Source: Blasia pusilla (lineage: Eukaryota; Marchantiophyta; Marchantiopsida; Blasiales). From it: a DNA stretch of 64,000 bases. The notes below the pieces were generated by a model. That model was not told the DNA's origin. It saw only the letters and a list, made by a program, of their open reading frames with translations, and searched no databases. The stretch spans positions 65,658,001-65,722,000 of the forward strand of contig CM114271.1 in assembly GCA_050084515.1 (NCBI GenBank). The letters run 5' to 3'. Positions 10,809-22,745 of the stretch are shown in pieces (position 1 is the first letter of the stretch; each line of letters opens with the position of its first letter). A program made the translations under genes and the position numbers.

Positions 10809-12127
10809 ATGGATAATTATGTGAAACTCACTTGTGGCAGTCATCTAGCGGCCCTTCCTCAATCAGAAATAGGTCGATCACAAGCTCGTAAATCTTTCAT
10901 ACTAGTGGATGAAAATTTCCTCTCATTGCGATTTCTTCTCCAAATTGGAACAATCTTTGTTTCCAAGGATATTAGGATGGACGGTAAGGAGGATATTAGA
11001 GGTGAGACAGTCCAACTAGTGATCGCAAACCGTAAAGTATGGAATCTCCTACCTCTAAAAAATGGTCAATATAGAGTTTATGGCTTGCCTCTGAATTCCT
11101 CTGTTTCCCAAGTAGACGGTCCGGAATTTCCTAGTGCACTGAGCTCTACGTTAACCACTCCAAGCTCAGTAGATCCGACATCGACTCCAACTTCACACGT
11201 TCGTAACAATGTTGTACTTCCTCAAAACATTCCGGATGTCGTCAACCTCAGTGAAACTGTCGGACATCAACCGGGTCCTCTATCTGCCTACTCGTTTCTC
11301 TTGCGAGTATCAGGCAATAGTTTGTTGTCATCTGTGCCCTTTAAAATGTTCAAGCACATTCTTGTCGACAAGCTGCCACCCATGTACGATGGTAATTGCA
11401 TTTTTGAGTTGCCTTCACTTGCTGGTCGTGCGGAAAAGAAAGATGGAGGATGCTTGAAGGGTATGGAGAGAAAGTCTGATTGTCATCCATGGTGCAAGCT
11501 TCAACGGACTAGTGCTTCAAATCCAGATGGTCCTTGGATTGTTTCTCGCCGTCAATGCGTTGGAGCCCTGGAGTGTAGAAGTCCATCATGCCCGTATCTA
11601 GAGTGTAATGGGCGAGTCAATACGTCGTAATACTCCCTAAGAATGCAGAAACTCCATATGAGGTCGGTGCGACCATACCGCCGGGAGGCCATTGATGTCC
11701 TTATTGTGAGGCATCCCCTTTCTGCATTGGAGCGTGTTCTGCATATATATTTTTCATTATCCACGACTTCAGTTCTATGTCAGAGTACACAAGGTTGGCA
11801 ATTCATGTTGGCTCCCATATTCATCCTATCACCGATGCAATTTAGAGACACATCAAGGAGGATGTGGCAAAGAAAGTGGTCGAGGTATATAGAAACTCTC
11901 CGGGATCAAAGCTCGGAGTGATCAAGTTAACAACAACATTACAAATTTGTGAACAACTCCTTGGAATCCCTGGGCAAGGCGAGATCACCGGTACTGAGGA
12001 GAAACAACTCTGGGAAAATCTCGCATTTCTCGTTGATCCTGAATGCTTCGGGAATTAGCTGCGTCAAATACGGGTACTGGATGGAAAGACGGCCAAAATG
12101 GATGCCATTCCCAAAATCAAGGCAACC
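10809..12127 (+). pseudogene. Transposase-like gene of palindromic-array element, copy 2
   Basis: The ATG at 10809 opens the longest single frame of the three copies (to 11630, 273 residues). The N-terminal ~190 residues are unlike anything I recognise. A Cys/His-rich stretch follows (SDCHPWCK..., QCVGALECRSPSCPYLE). Coding continues in other frames with RHPLSALERVLHIYF, then an H-x-H (VGSHIHP) and HIKEDVAKKVVEVYRNS. The Cys/His order resembles WRKY/GCM/FLYWCH-type zinc fingers seen at the front of Mutator-like transposases. At about 12127 it is cut and joined to the partner gene of unit 3, so the DDE-like C-terminal half present in copy 3 is missing. Confidence 0.5.
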
Positions 12128-12290
12128 GCTCTCTTGCTTCTTCAGCGATGTCCACCATCTCCACGCTGGCGGTCCTCATGACCTCATCGTCCGTCACTTG
12201 AACTTCGGCCGTTTCCGCTTGAGATTTTTTGCTTGTCAATGTTCCCAAAAATGCCTCCTATGGACAAGGAAATTGCTCTCTGTGCACGAT
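12128..12290 (-). pseudogene. Partner-gene fragment, unit 3
   Basis: About 100 bases at 12128-12222 match 8935-9035 closely and encode ETAEVQVTDDEVMRTASVEM on the minus strand. Downstream sequence then skips to the 5' region of the gene, so the coiled-coil part is deleted. It shows that unit 3 once carried the same divergent gene as unit 2. Confidence 0.6.
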
Positions 12291-12574
12291 GAATCACCTC
12301 GAGGAGTCGCCTTGCTGATGTCGCGATGAGTTGCCTTGATGAATAGCTTGAATCGTCTCGTGATCGTTCGCTCGAATTGTCTCGCGATGAGTCATCGTGT
12401 AAAGTGCCCCTTGGTATCTGGTCAACTGCTGCGCGGAAGAGCAATTGAGATCGTGAAACGAAAAACCATAAATGAGCAAACCCTCGCCTATTTATACTTT
12501 CCGAGCCGTTGGGCTGACCTTTGGTTCACATCGTCCTTCCGACGGCGACGTGTCGGCCGTTATGGAAGTCTGAA

Positions 12575-13530
12575 CATGAAAAACACCAACCCGACGGCTT
12601 CGACGGGTTGCACGCTTCCTGCAGGTTCCAAGCATCCATCCTCCTGGCAACCCGTCGCAGACCAACAGGTTGCGCGCCTCCGCCCTCTTTGGACAAGAAC
12701 GCGAGGTACCCACGCAACCCGTCGGAGACCGGTGGGTTGCACGCTTCCCTCGTCTTGGGATAACAAGGCGGGCTACCCGGGCAACTTGTCAAGGGCCGAC
12801 AGGTTGCACGCTTCCTTCATGTAAGCGTTACAAGGCGAGGCACTTGCGCAACACGTCTGAAGTCGACGGGTTGCACGCCTCCGCCGTCTTCAGGCAAGAA
12901 GGTGCGGCACCCGTGCAACTCGTCGGAAATAGACGAGTTGCACGCTTCCTTCATGTCAGTGTTACAAGATGAGGCACTTGCGCAACCCGTATGAGGCCGA
13001 CAGGTTGCGCGCCTCCGCCGTCTTCGGGCAAGAAGGCGCGGCATCCGCGCAACTCTTCGGAGACCGACGGGTTGCACGATTCCTTCATGTTAGCGTTACA
13101 AGGTGAGGCATTTGCGCAACCCGTCCAAAGCCGACGAGTTGCACGCTTTGCTTATCTTGGGATAATAGGCAAGGTACCAGGGCAACCCGCCGGTTAGCGA
13201 CATGTTGCACGCTTTTCTATCCCTCGGGTAACAATGTGACAACGCATAGTTCCGAGGCAACCCATTGCAATCCGACGGGTCACAAGATCTACCCTGAGTT
13301 GGAAAATCCCGCAAAAGTCCCCAAAGATTGGTTGCCTTAGCATATGCAAGCGATATCTTGTGTTTGATGCTAGCAAAATCGACTCAAAAGACCTTTGGTC
13401 GGCAAGAAGGGGGTACCAACCCAACTGACTCCGACGGGTTCCAACAAAAAGAAGTGTGTGCTTCGCAACCAACGTCTCTGATTCCCAAATTTTGCAACCC
13501 ACTTAACTCCGACAGGTTGCAACAAAATTG
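12575..13530. repeat. Palindromic ~66-bp tandem array, unit 3
   Basis: This is the longest of the arrays, with around a dozen units including good palindromes near 12717, 12850, 12980, 13050 and 13110. Period and linker are as in the other arrays. It ends about 150 bp before the ORF at 13684. Units differ from one another at roughly the same level within and between arrays. Confidence 0.85.
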
Positions 13531-13683
13531 AATCCATTGTGTCAAACATTCTCACCTACCAAACTTCATCTTGTCAATCAAATTCTGTCAGGAGAATCTG
13601 AGTCCCTTTTCACTGTAAATTAAACATTCTCATTCTCATTCTCATACCCATTCTCAGTCTCCTCCCGGTGGAATCTTCAAGGA

Positions 13684-15750
13684 ATGGATAATTATGTGAA
13701 GCTCACTTGTGGCAGTCATCTAGTGGCCCTTCCTCAATCAAAAATCGTTCGACCGCAAGCTCGTGAGTCCTTCATAGTAGTGGATGAAAATTTTCTCTCA
13801 GTTCGATTTCTTCTCCAAATTGGAACCATCTTTGTATCCAAGGATGTTAGGATGGACAGTACGGAGGACATAATAGGTGAGACAGTCTAGCCAATGATTG
13901 CAGACCGTAAAGTATGGAATCTTCTATCTCTAGCAAATGGTCAATACAGAGTTTAAGGCTTGCCCCTGAATTCCTCTACTTCCCAAGTAGACGGTCGAGA
14001 ATTTCCTAATGCATCGAGCTCTACGTTTGCAACTCCTACCTCAGTAGATCCGGCTTCCACTCCAACTTCACACGCTCGTAACAATGTTGTACTTCCTGAA
14101 GACATTCCGGATGTTGTCAACCTCACTAGATTTATCGGACACCAAACGGGCCCTCTGTCCGCCCACTCGTTCCTCTTGCGAGTATCAGGCAAGAGTTTGC
14201 TATTGTCTCTGGCCTTGAAAATGTTCAAGCACATTCTTATCAACGAGTTGCCGCCCACGTACGATGGTAATTGCATTTTTGAGTTGCCTCCACTTGCTGC
14301 TCCTGCTCAAAAGAAAGATGGAGGACGCTTGAAGGGTATGGACAGAAAGTCTGATTGTCATCGATGGTGCAGGCCTCAACGGACTAGTGCTTCAATTCCA
14401 AATGGTCCTTGGATTGTCTCTCGCCTCCAATGCGTTGGAGCCTTGGAGTATAGAAGTCCAGCATGCTCGTATCTAGAGCGCAACGTGCAAGTCAATACAT
14501 CGCAATTCCCCCCCCGCTGCCCAAGAATGCAGAAACTCCATATGAGGTCGGTGCCACCATACCGCCGGGAGGCCACAATGTCCTCATTGTCAGGCATCCC
14601 CTTTCTGCGTTGGAGCGTGTCCTGCATACATATTTTTCATTGTCCATGACTTGGGTTCCACGTCAGAGTACACAAGGTTGGAAGTTCATGTTGGCTCCCA
14701 CACTCATCCTCTGACCGATGCAATTCAGAGACACATCAAGGAGGATGTGGCGAAGAAAGTGGCCGAGGTCTACAGAAACTCTCCGGGTTCAAAGCCCGGA
14801 GTGATTAAGCTCACAACAGCATCACAAATTTGTGAACAATTTCTTGGAATCCCTGGACAGGGCAAGATCACCGCTGCTGAGGAGAAACAACTTTGGGAAA
14901 ATCTCGCATTTCCCGCTGATCCTAAATACTTCCGGAATTTGCTGCGTCAAATACGGGTACTGGATGGAAAGACGGCCAAAATGGATACCATTTCCAGAAT
15001 CAAGGCCAACTCCAGATTTCCATTCATTCAGAGATGGCAGTTCATGGGCCAAGGAGGCAAAGGATCCAGGGCCTATGTCTTAAAAATGTCAACCACAGGT
15101 CCATCGAGTGGCCTCGATCTTATAGATCGAATGAGGGAAGGGGAAGATCTTTACGGCAGCTGGATAAGCTTTGATATTTGCTACAGAGTGCTGAACGGAT
15201 GGTTGACAATGGGTGCTCACATTTATGACCATGTGGAGAAGGGACTCAAAACTATATTTGTCTGTGAAGTAAAAGCAGAAGACGTTGGCAGTTTGAAGAT
15301 GTGATGGGTACTCTTATTGGAGGTGGTGAAGGAAAACAAAAGGCCACCTCTGGAAATTTATGGGTTCATGGCGGACAATGCACAACCTGGGTGGATTGCT
15401 ATCAGGGAAGTGTTCTGGGGTGGAGAGGTTCAACCGTAGAGGGAAAGGTCGGATGCTTTCCATTGGCAACACTCTATGACCCGGTATACCAAATCTTGCA
15501 TCAAGGAGAATAAGAGGACAGAGCATGTCACTCTACTCCAACGCTGCAAGGACAGCAAAACCTTGAAACAGGCCATGGAATGCCAAGAAGAACTTCATGG
15601 GTGGTGAAGGAAGCATGCGATTGAGGGGAAGTACAAAGAGTTGTGCTCTTGGCTGAGTTGGTGGACTGTACATATGAGACAATGGGGAAACTTCATGCGG
15701 CGGGTGAGTTCACTATTTCGTCTTGTCAAGCTCACGCTGAGAATTGTTTG
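13684..15750 (+). pseudogene. Transposase-like gene of palindromic-array element, copy 3 (fullest copy)
   Basis: This is the most complete copy. The N-terminal region (13684-14300) carries two in-frame stops (13888 and about 13955). A Cys/His cluster follows (SDCHRWCR, QCVGALEYRSPACSYLE), and a slip in a C-run near 14506 leads to RHPLSALERVLHTYF. The next frame (14651-15304) has an H-x-H (VGSHTHPL) and a helical region. The C-terminal part is transposase-like: MGAHIYDHVEKGLKTIFVCE, then, after a TGA at 15301, GFMADNAQPGWIAIREVFW and FHWQHS, then a Trp-rich tail WLSWWTVHMRQWGNF. The placement of Asp residues and the HW..S motif resemble Mutator-like DDE enzymes. Three further stops lie after 15300. 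A palindromic array follows directly. Confidence 0.55.
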
Positions 15751-15825
15751 AAAAGTTGTAGCTCAAGTTGAGAAGCGTGGGAACTATAGGGATTTCAAAC
15801 AAAAGAAACCAAGCAACTTATCAGA

Positions 15826-16290
15826 TGCGACGGGTTGCCCGAGTGTGCAACCCGTCGAAAACGGACGGGTTGCCTGAGTTTGCAACCTGTCGGAAACGGA
15901 CGGGTTGCCTGAGTTTGCAACCAGTCGGAAACCGACGGGTTGCATCAAGAATTTTGGTGCAACCCGTATACAAGTATACAAGTCGCATGTATACAAGGCC
16001 TGCAAATAGTTCAACCCGGATGGGTTTCGGACGACTTGCACTTGGATCTTCCAGCCCGGAGTGGCCAAAGGTTCTTGCAACCCGTCAGAATCGGACGGGT
16101 TGCAGTAGTCATTCAACACGGGACGGGTTGAACACGTCGGGACCCGATGGGTCGCAGAGTCGTTCAAGGGATGCCTCGGCCTTGCAACCCGTCTGGTTCC
16201 GACAGGTAGCTTATTTCTTTGACTTCTGAGCTATTTTCGTTCCCTTCTCACATTGCCGTCGTTGCAGGGATTGAACAGGTTGCAGGGATT
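15826..16290. repeat. Palindromic repeats on the 3' side of unit 3
   Basis: The same CAACCCGTCGG/CCGACGGGTTG motif occurs at about 15850, 15890, 15920, 16080 and 16180, with shorter and less regular spacing (about 35-45 bp in the first part) than in the upstream arrays. It lies 75 bp after the transposase-like gene. The gene is thus flanked on both sides by the motif, as subterminal repeats flank genes in hAT, CACTA and Mutator elements. No terminal inverted repeat or target duplication could be fixed. Confidence 0.75.
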
Positions 16291-16329
16291 GCAGGTCCCT
16301 CCTAACATGCAACGGGATCTCCAAAACAG

Positions 16330-17400
16330 GGTATTGATGGAAATGGACAAAGGAGGGAAGCGAGATCCTCGAGTGAAGTTGAGGAGACAAAGCCATTACA
16401 AATAGGTTCTCAACACATAGAAAATAATGTTCATGTTGTGTCAAGTTTTGATGGGATTGCGGACATGCCACGGTGTGATACTCTCGAGGAATGCAGAGGA
16501 GTTGTTGGGCCGATGCGAGGAAATAGTAGTTATGGGAAGAAGCAAGCTGATCTGAGGGATTATTTCAACATGCAAGGAATAGAATTTGCAAATGACATGT
16601 GGGCAAAGTGTTTCTACGAATGTGGAATACCATTCAACGTAGTACGGCAAGATGCTTTCAAAGAAGCCATTTTTGCAACAACAAAGGTGAAGGGTTACTC
16701 AGGTCCTAGTTACAATTTGTTGCGCACCACCCTACTTGAGAAACATATGGGGAAGGTGAAGGAAAAGGTGGATATCATATTGGATAATTTGCATTTGGGG
16801 GCCACGATCATCACCGATTCATGGACCAATGTAAGGAGTGCATTTTTAGTGAACATCATGGTCTCGTGTCCACAAGGTGAGATCGTGATTGAGTTAATAG
16901 ACACCAGGGGGGAATCCCAAATCGTTGAATGGTTGGCAGGTCACATAGAGAGGACTATCATGCGCATCCGTCCAAAGAATATGTTGCAGCTTGTGATAGA
17001 AAATGCTAGCAATGAGCAAGCAGTAGGGAAACTAATTAAAGCAAAGTTTCCCCATATTCTTTGGGATGGATGCATATCTCATTCTCTTGATCTAGTATGC
17101 AAAGAATGGGGAAAATGGCCATGGATGGACAGGATTATTTCACAAGCTCGTGAGATGGTAGTATTTGTGAAGACTAGAACTTGGGTGATGGCCAAAGTCA
17201 TGGAAACCAATCCTGTGAAGAGACGATTGTTGCTTCCTGCAAACACACGCTTTGCTACAAACTTTATCATGTTGGGACATGTCTTAAAATTGAGAGAGGT
17301 GTTCCATGCCATGGTTGCCAAAAATGCTTTTAGGGAGGGATGCAAGGCAAAGGGTGAAGGCACGAGAAATTGAGATTGTTGTGGCCAATCATGATTTTTG
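16330..17400 (+). pseudogene. hAT-type transposase, DUF659 half
   Basis: An open frame enters from about 16320 with no ATG, so an upstream exon or BED-finger part is missing. It continues to 17373. It contains the DUF659 domain found in plant hAT-like transposases: QDAFKEAIFATTKVKGYSGP, then IITDSWTNVRSAFLVNIMV with the first catalytic Asp, then ENASNEQAVGKLIKAKFPHI, WDGCISHSLDLVCKEWGK and PANTRFATNFIMLGH. A frameshift near 17345 breaks it inside VAKNAFREGC. The enzyme would cut and rejoin transposon ends. Its tail lies at 17306-18146. Confidence 0.8.
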
Positions 17401-18150
17401 GATACAAGGTGAGGAGTTGTTTGTTGCGGCTTTACCAACTATTACTCTTTTGAGAGAGTATGATGGTCATAAAGCAATAACAGGGCGTATTTATTGCCGT
17501 ATATTTGAGATAATGGAAGAGGCCCGTTCTTTTCCAATAATCCCATGGTCAGGCCTGGGTGGAAGGCGTCGCGGTTATTTTTTGACAATGTCCACAGCTA
17601 CGGAAATGGTAAATGTCATTTTCTAGTTAATGGGCACTTATCCACAACAAGTTACTTGCAATAGGGTACATTCTCGCCACTTACAATCTTTTTGATAGTG
17701 TGCAAGTCGTCGCTTCAAATGTTGAGTGCATGAGAGATTTGAAACAATATCTGAAACTCTATGCAAAGGGGGTGCATGGCCTCAATATCACGGAGGCAAT
17801 TTCTTTTGTAGGTACTTGTTTGCAAGAGTTGGGCAACATTGTGAACCATCAAGAAGTATTTGTGGATAATTTTGGTAAGGAAGTCGTCAATTCATTTAGT
17901 CCCTTTGATTGGTGGAGCATGCACGGTCAAGGTGCACCAACATTACGCTATGTGGCTAAGTCTATATTAGCACAAGTGGTTTCTTCCTCTTCAGCGGAGA
18001 GAAATTGGAGTATTTATGGTTTTATACACAAGAAGCATAGGAATAAATTGACCAATGAGCGTGCCAAGGATTTGGTGTACATCTACACAAACTCAAGGTT
18101 TGGAGACAAGGGTGTTTCTCGGAAATCAAGACAAGGACTCTTGTAGGAGC
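17306..18150 (+). pseudogene. hAT-type transposase, C-terminal half with dimerisation domain
   Basis: Two frames (17306-17626 and 17700-18146) continue the transposase after the frameshift. The last frame holds the hAT C-terminal dimerisation region (FSPFDWWSMHGQGAPTLRYV, SSSSAERNWSIYGFIHKKHR, NKLTNERAKDLVYIYTN), which is diagnostic for hAT. The catalytic Trp and final Glu region (ERNW) is conserved. A stop near 17623 separates the two pieces. Confidence 0.8.
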
Positions 18151-18818
18151 AATACTTTTTTGAAAGGGATGGACAAGAACAAGCTAGAAGGGTTGTAGAA
18201 GATGGTAGTGAGTCTAGCTTACATGCACAAAACCATGAAAGTGATCATGAAGATAACCTTGACTAGCAAGATGAGGACCTAGAGGATGTGGATGTGCTAT
18301 CTGGAAATTATGGCATGGTTGGCACCGAAGGAAGTCAGGATACTCATATTGGCAACACTCAAAATGCTGACTCTGACGGGCCTAGAAGAGACGAAGATGA
18401 CAATGTAATGGAACATTTGATTCGAGAGCACGCCGAAGAGCAACAACGGAGGACTTCAAGAGCAGTGAATCTACCCAGCACTTCAACTAACACAACCTAC
18501 GACCCTTAGATTGTCGCACAAGTAGAAATTCAAAATTATTCCATAGAGTCTTGTGAACCTATGCAAGATTATCCTCCACAATCTTTGAACGTTCAAAGAG
18601 TGGACTTAGTTGATGAGCTTAATGATAATGATGTTCTCATACTTGTTGTTCCAAACTCTCAACCCATCAATCATGACATGGATAGTTCATACATCTCCGA
18701 TGATGATGAAAAAATTATCGTAGGAAATTTTTTCCGATCCACCCAACTTCAAATGCTTGAGCCACCAAATTACCGCCTACATCTTAATCCACCGGGCCCA
18801 ACCTTAGTCCTAGACTAG
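18150..18818 (+). pseudogene. Acidic C-terminal tail of hAT transposase
   Basis: Frames at 18288-18509 and 18561-18818 encode an acidic, Asp/Glu/Asn-rich tail (DSDGPRRDEDDNVMEHLIRE, ISDDDEKIIVGNFF). It is separated by stops from the dimerisation domain. Such acidic tails often follow the dimerisation domain in DUF659-type transposases. The satellite array starts about 180 bp further on, so the right end of the transposon is unclear. Confidence 0.45.
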
Positions 18819-18994
18819 TAGAGTAATTTGTGACTTTTAGCAAAATATAGTAGTAAATAGTTGTATCAAAACTTCTTTTCCAAAGAATATTTTACAAATG
18901 TCATTTTCAAAGAATCCCTTTTTGTAACATTTTTGCTAATAAAGCAATTTTTTGACATTGATGGTGAAATTGGAAAGTATGAATTTGGGGAGTG

Positions 18995-21900
18995 AATTTA
19001 TTTTTTAGGTTTTGGTCAAAACTTCATTTTATGTGAAACTTTGCAAGGGAGCTACATACATCCAGGGGATCATGTCTACCAAGTTTCAACTCAAGATGAC
19101 ATACTTGAACAAGATAAAAAAATGAAAAGATCCCATTTTCATTGGAGGTTTAAGGAAGCGGGTCAAAAAATGGGATAATAAAAAATTTTGATTTTTGTCA
19201 CAACTCTATTTTTTATGAAACTTTGCAAGGGAGCTACATGCACCCAAGGAATCATGTCTCCCAAGTTTCAATTCAAGATGACATAATTGGAGAAGATGAA
19301 AAATGAAAGGACTCCATTTTCATTCGAGGTTTAAGGGCGCGCATCAAAAAATGATATGATAAATTTTGAGGTTTTGGTCACAACTCCATTGGACTTGAAA
19401 CTTTTCAAGGGAGCTACATACATCCTAGGGATCATGTCTACCAATTTTATACTCAATATGACATACTTGAACACGATGAAAAATGGAAAGACCCCATTTT
19501 TATTGGAGGTTTAAGGGCGCGGGTCAAAAATGGGTTAATAAAATTCGAGATTTTTGTCAAAAATCTATTTTTGTTGAAACTTTGCAAGAGAGCTACATGC
19601 GCCTAGGGAATCATGTCTCCCAAGTTTCAAACCAAGATGACATACTTGGAGAAAATGAAAAATGAAAGGACTCCATTTTCATTTGAGGCTCAAGGGTGCT
19701 CGTTAAAAAATGATATGATAAATTTTGAGGTTTTTGTCACAAATCCATTGGACTTGAAACTTTGCAAGGAATCTACATCACACAGGGGATCATTTATGCC
19801 AAGTTTCAACTCAAGATGACATACTTGAACTAGAGGTTCAAGGGGGCGGGTAAAAAAATAAGTTAATAAATTTAGAGGTTTTGGTCACAACTCCATTGGA
19901 ATTTAAAATTTTCAAGGCATCTACATATACCCCGGGGAAAATTTCTACCAAGTTTCAAATGAAGATGACATACTTGGAGACGATGAAAAACTTAAAAGAC
20001 CCCATTCTTATTAGAGATTTAAGGGCGCGCGTCAAAAAATGAATTAATAACTTTTGAGGTTTTAGTCACAACTCCATTGGACTTGAAAATTTTCAAGGAA
20101 TCTACATACATCCTGGGGATCATTTCTAAAAGTTTTCAACTCAAGATGACATACTTGAACTAGATGAAAAATCAAAAGAACCCATTTTGAACTAGAGGTT
20201 TAAGGGCGCGAATGAAAAAATGAGTTAATAAATTTTGAGGTTTTGGTCACAACTCCATTGGAATTGAAACTTTTCAAGGCATCTACATACACCCCGGGGA
20301 ACATTTCTACTAAGTTTCAAATGAAGATGACATACTTGAAGACGATAAAAAAAATGAAATGACCTCATTCTCATTAGAGGTTTAACGGCGCAGGTCAAAA
20401 AATGAGTTAATTAATTTTGAGGTTTTGGTCACAACTCCATTGGACTTGAAACTTTGTTATGAATCTACATAAACACTATAGATCATGCCTACCAAGTTTA
20501 AATTGATAAAGAGATACTTCGACAAGAAGAAAAATCAAAAGACTCCATTTTAATTGGAGGTTTAGGAGCGCGCGTCAAAAAATGAGTTAATAACTTTTGA
20601 GGTTTTGGTCACAAATCCATTGGGCTTAAAACTTTGATAAGGATCTAAATACATCTTGAGGATCATGCGTACCAAGTTTCAATTGAATTTGAGATACTTG
20701 GACCAGATGAAAAATCAAAAGACTCCATTTTAATTGGAGGTTTAAGAGCACATGTCAAAAAATGAGTTAATAAGTTTTGAAGTTTTGGTCACAACTCCAT
20801 TGGACTTTAAAATTTACAAGGGAGCTGCATACACCTTGGGGATTCTGTCTACCAAGTGGCAACTCAAGATGACACACTTGAACAAGATGAAAAATGAAAA
20901 GAACCCATTGTCATTGGAGGTTTAAGGGTGCTGGTCAAAAAATAAGTTAATAGTTCTTGAGGTTGTGCTCACAACTCTATTGGACTTGAAACTTTGCAAG
21001 GAATCTACATACACCCTGAAAATCATTTCTACCAGGTTTCAATTCAACATGATTTACTTGGGCAAGATGAAAAATGAAAGGACTCCATTATCATTGGAGG
21101 TTTAACGGCGCGAGTAAAAAAATGAGTTAATTAATTTTGAGGTTTTGGTCACAACTCCATTGGACTTGAAACTTTGCTAAGGATCTAAATAAAATATGGG
21201 GATCATGCACACAAAGTTTCAATTGAATATGAGATACTTGGACAAGATGGAAAATCAAAATACTCCATCTTAATTGGAGGTTTAAGAGCGCAAGTCAAAA
21301 AATGAGTTAATAAATTTTGAAGTTTTGGTCACAACTCCATTTGACTTTACACTTTACAAGGGAGCTACATATACCATGGGGATCCTATCTACCAAGTGGA
21401 AACTCAATATGAAAAACTTGAACAAGATGAAAAATGAAAAGACCCCATTATCATTGGAGGTTTAAGGGTGCGGGTCAAGAAATGAGTTAATAGTTTTTGA
21501 GGTTGTGTTCACAACTCTATTGAACTTGAAACTTTTCAAGAAATCTACATACACCCTAGGGATCATGTTTACCAATTTTCAACTCAATATGACATACTTG
21601 AACAAGATGAAAAATGAAATGAACCCATTTTGAATTGGAGGTTTAAGGGCGCGGGTCAAAAAATGAGTTAATAACTTTTGAGGTTTTTGTCACAACTCCA
21701 TTGGGCTTGAAACTTTGCAAGGAATCTACATATACCATGAAGATTATGTCTACCAAGTTTCAAATAAATATGAATTACTTAGGAAAGATGAAAAATGAAA
21801 GGACTCCATTATCATTGGAGGTTTAACGACGCGGGTAAAAAAATGAGTTAATTAATTTTGAGGTTTTGGTCAAAACTCCATTATACTTGAAACTTTACTA

Positions 21901-22745
21901 GGAATCTAAATACAAATTGGGGATCATGGCCACCAAGTTTCAATTGATGACGAGATACTTTGACAAGAAGAAAAATCAAAAGACTCCATTTTAATTGGAG
22001 GTTTGAGAGCGCGGGTCAAAAAATGAGTTAATAAATTTTGAGGTTTTGGTCACAATTCCATTGGGCTTGAAACTTTTTAATGGATCTAAATTCACCCAGG
22101 GGATCATGTATACCAAGTTTCAATTCAAGATGACATACTTGAACAAGATGAAAAATCAAAAGTCTCCATTCTCATTGGAGGTTTAAGGGCGTAGGTCAAA
22201 AAATGAGTTAATTGATTTTGAGGTTTAAATCACAACTCCATTGGACTTGAAATTTTTCTAGGAATCTACATACACCGTGGAAATCATTCTACCAAGTGTC
22301 AACTCAAGATGACATACTTGAACAAGATGAAAAATGAAAGGATTCCATTGTCATTGGAGGTTCAAGGGCCCCGATCAAAAAATGAGTGAAAACATTTTGA
22401 GGTTTTGGTCACAAATCCATTTTATGTGAAACTTTTCAAGGGAGCTACATGGACCTAGAGGATCTTGTCTACCAAGTTTCAATTGAAGATGACTTATTTG
22501 GACAAGATGAAAAATGAAAGGATTCCATTTTCATTTGAGGTTTAACGATGCGGGTCAAAAAATGATATAATAAATTTTTAGGTTTTGGTTACAAATCCAT
22601 TGGACTTGAAACTTTTCAATGGAGCTAAATTCACCCTGGGGATCATGTATATAAAGTTTCAATTGAAGATGACATACTTGGACAAGATGAAAAATTAAAG
22701 GACTCCTCTTTCATTGGAGGTTTAACGGCACCGGTCAAAAGTTCA
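18995..22745. repeat. 180-bp satellite array, about 21 monomers
   Basis: Motifs such as GAGGTTTTGGTCACAACTCC, CAAGATGACATACTTGAACA and AATGAGTTAATAA recur every 180 bases for about 3.75 kb, with one ~147-bp monomer near 19730-19877. Nearly every monomer has the GGAGGTTTAAGGGCGCGGGTC segment. Small reading frames do not persist between monomers. Monomer length is in the range of nucleosome-sized plant satellites, and higher-order periodicities of 360 and 540 bp are visible. The array ends sharply at about 22745. Confidence 0.95.
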
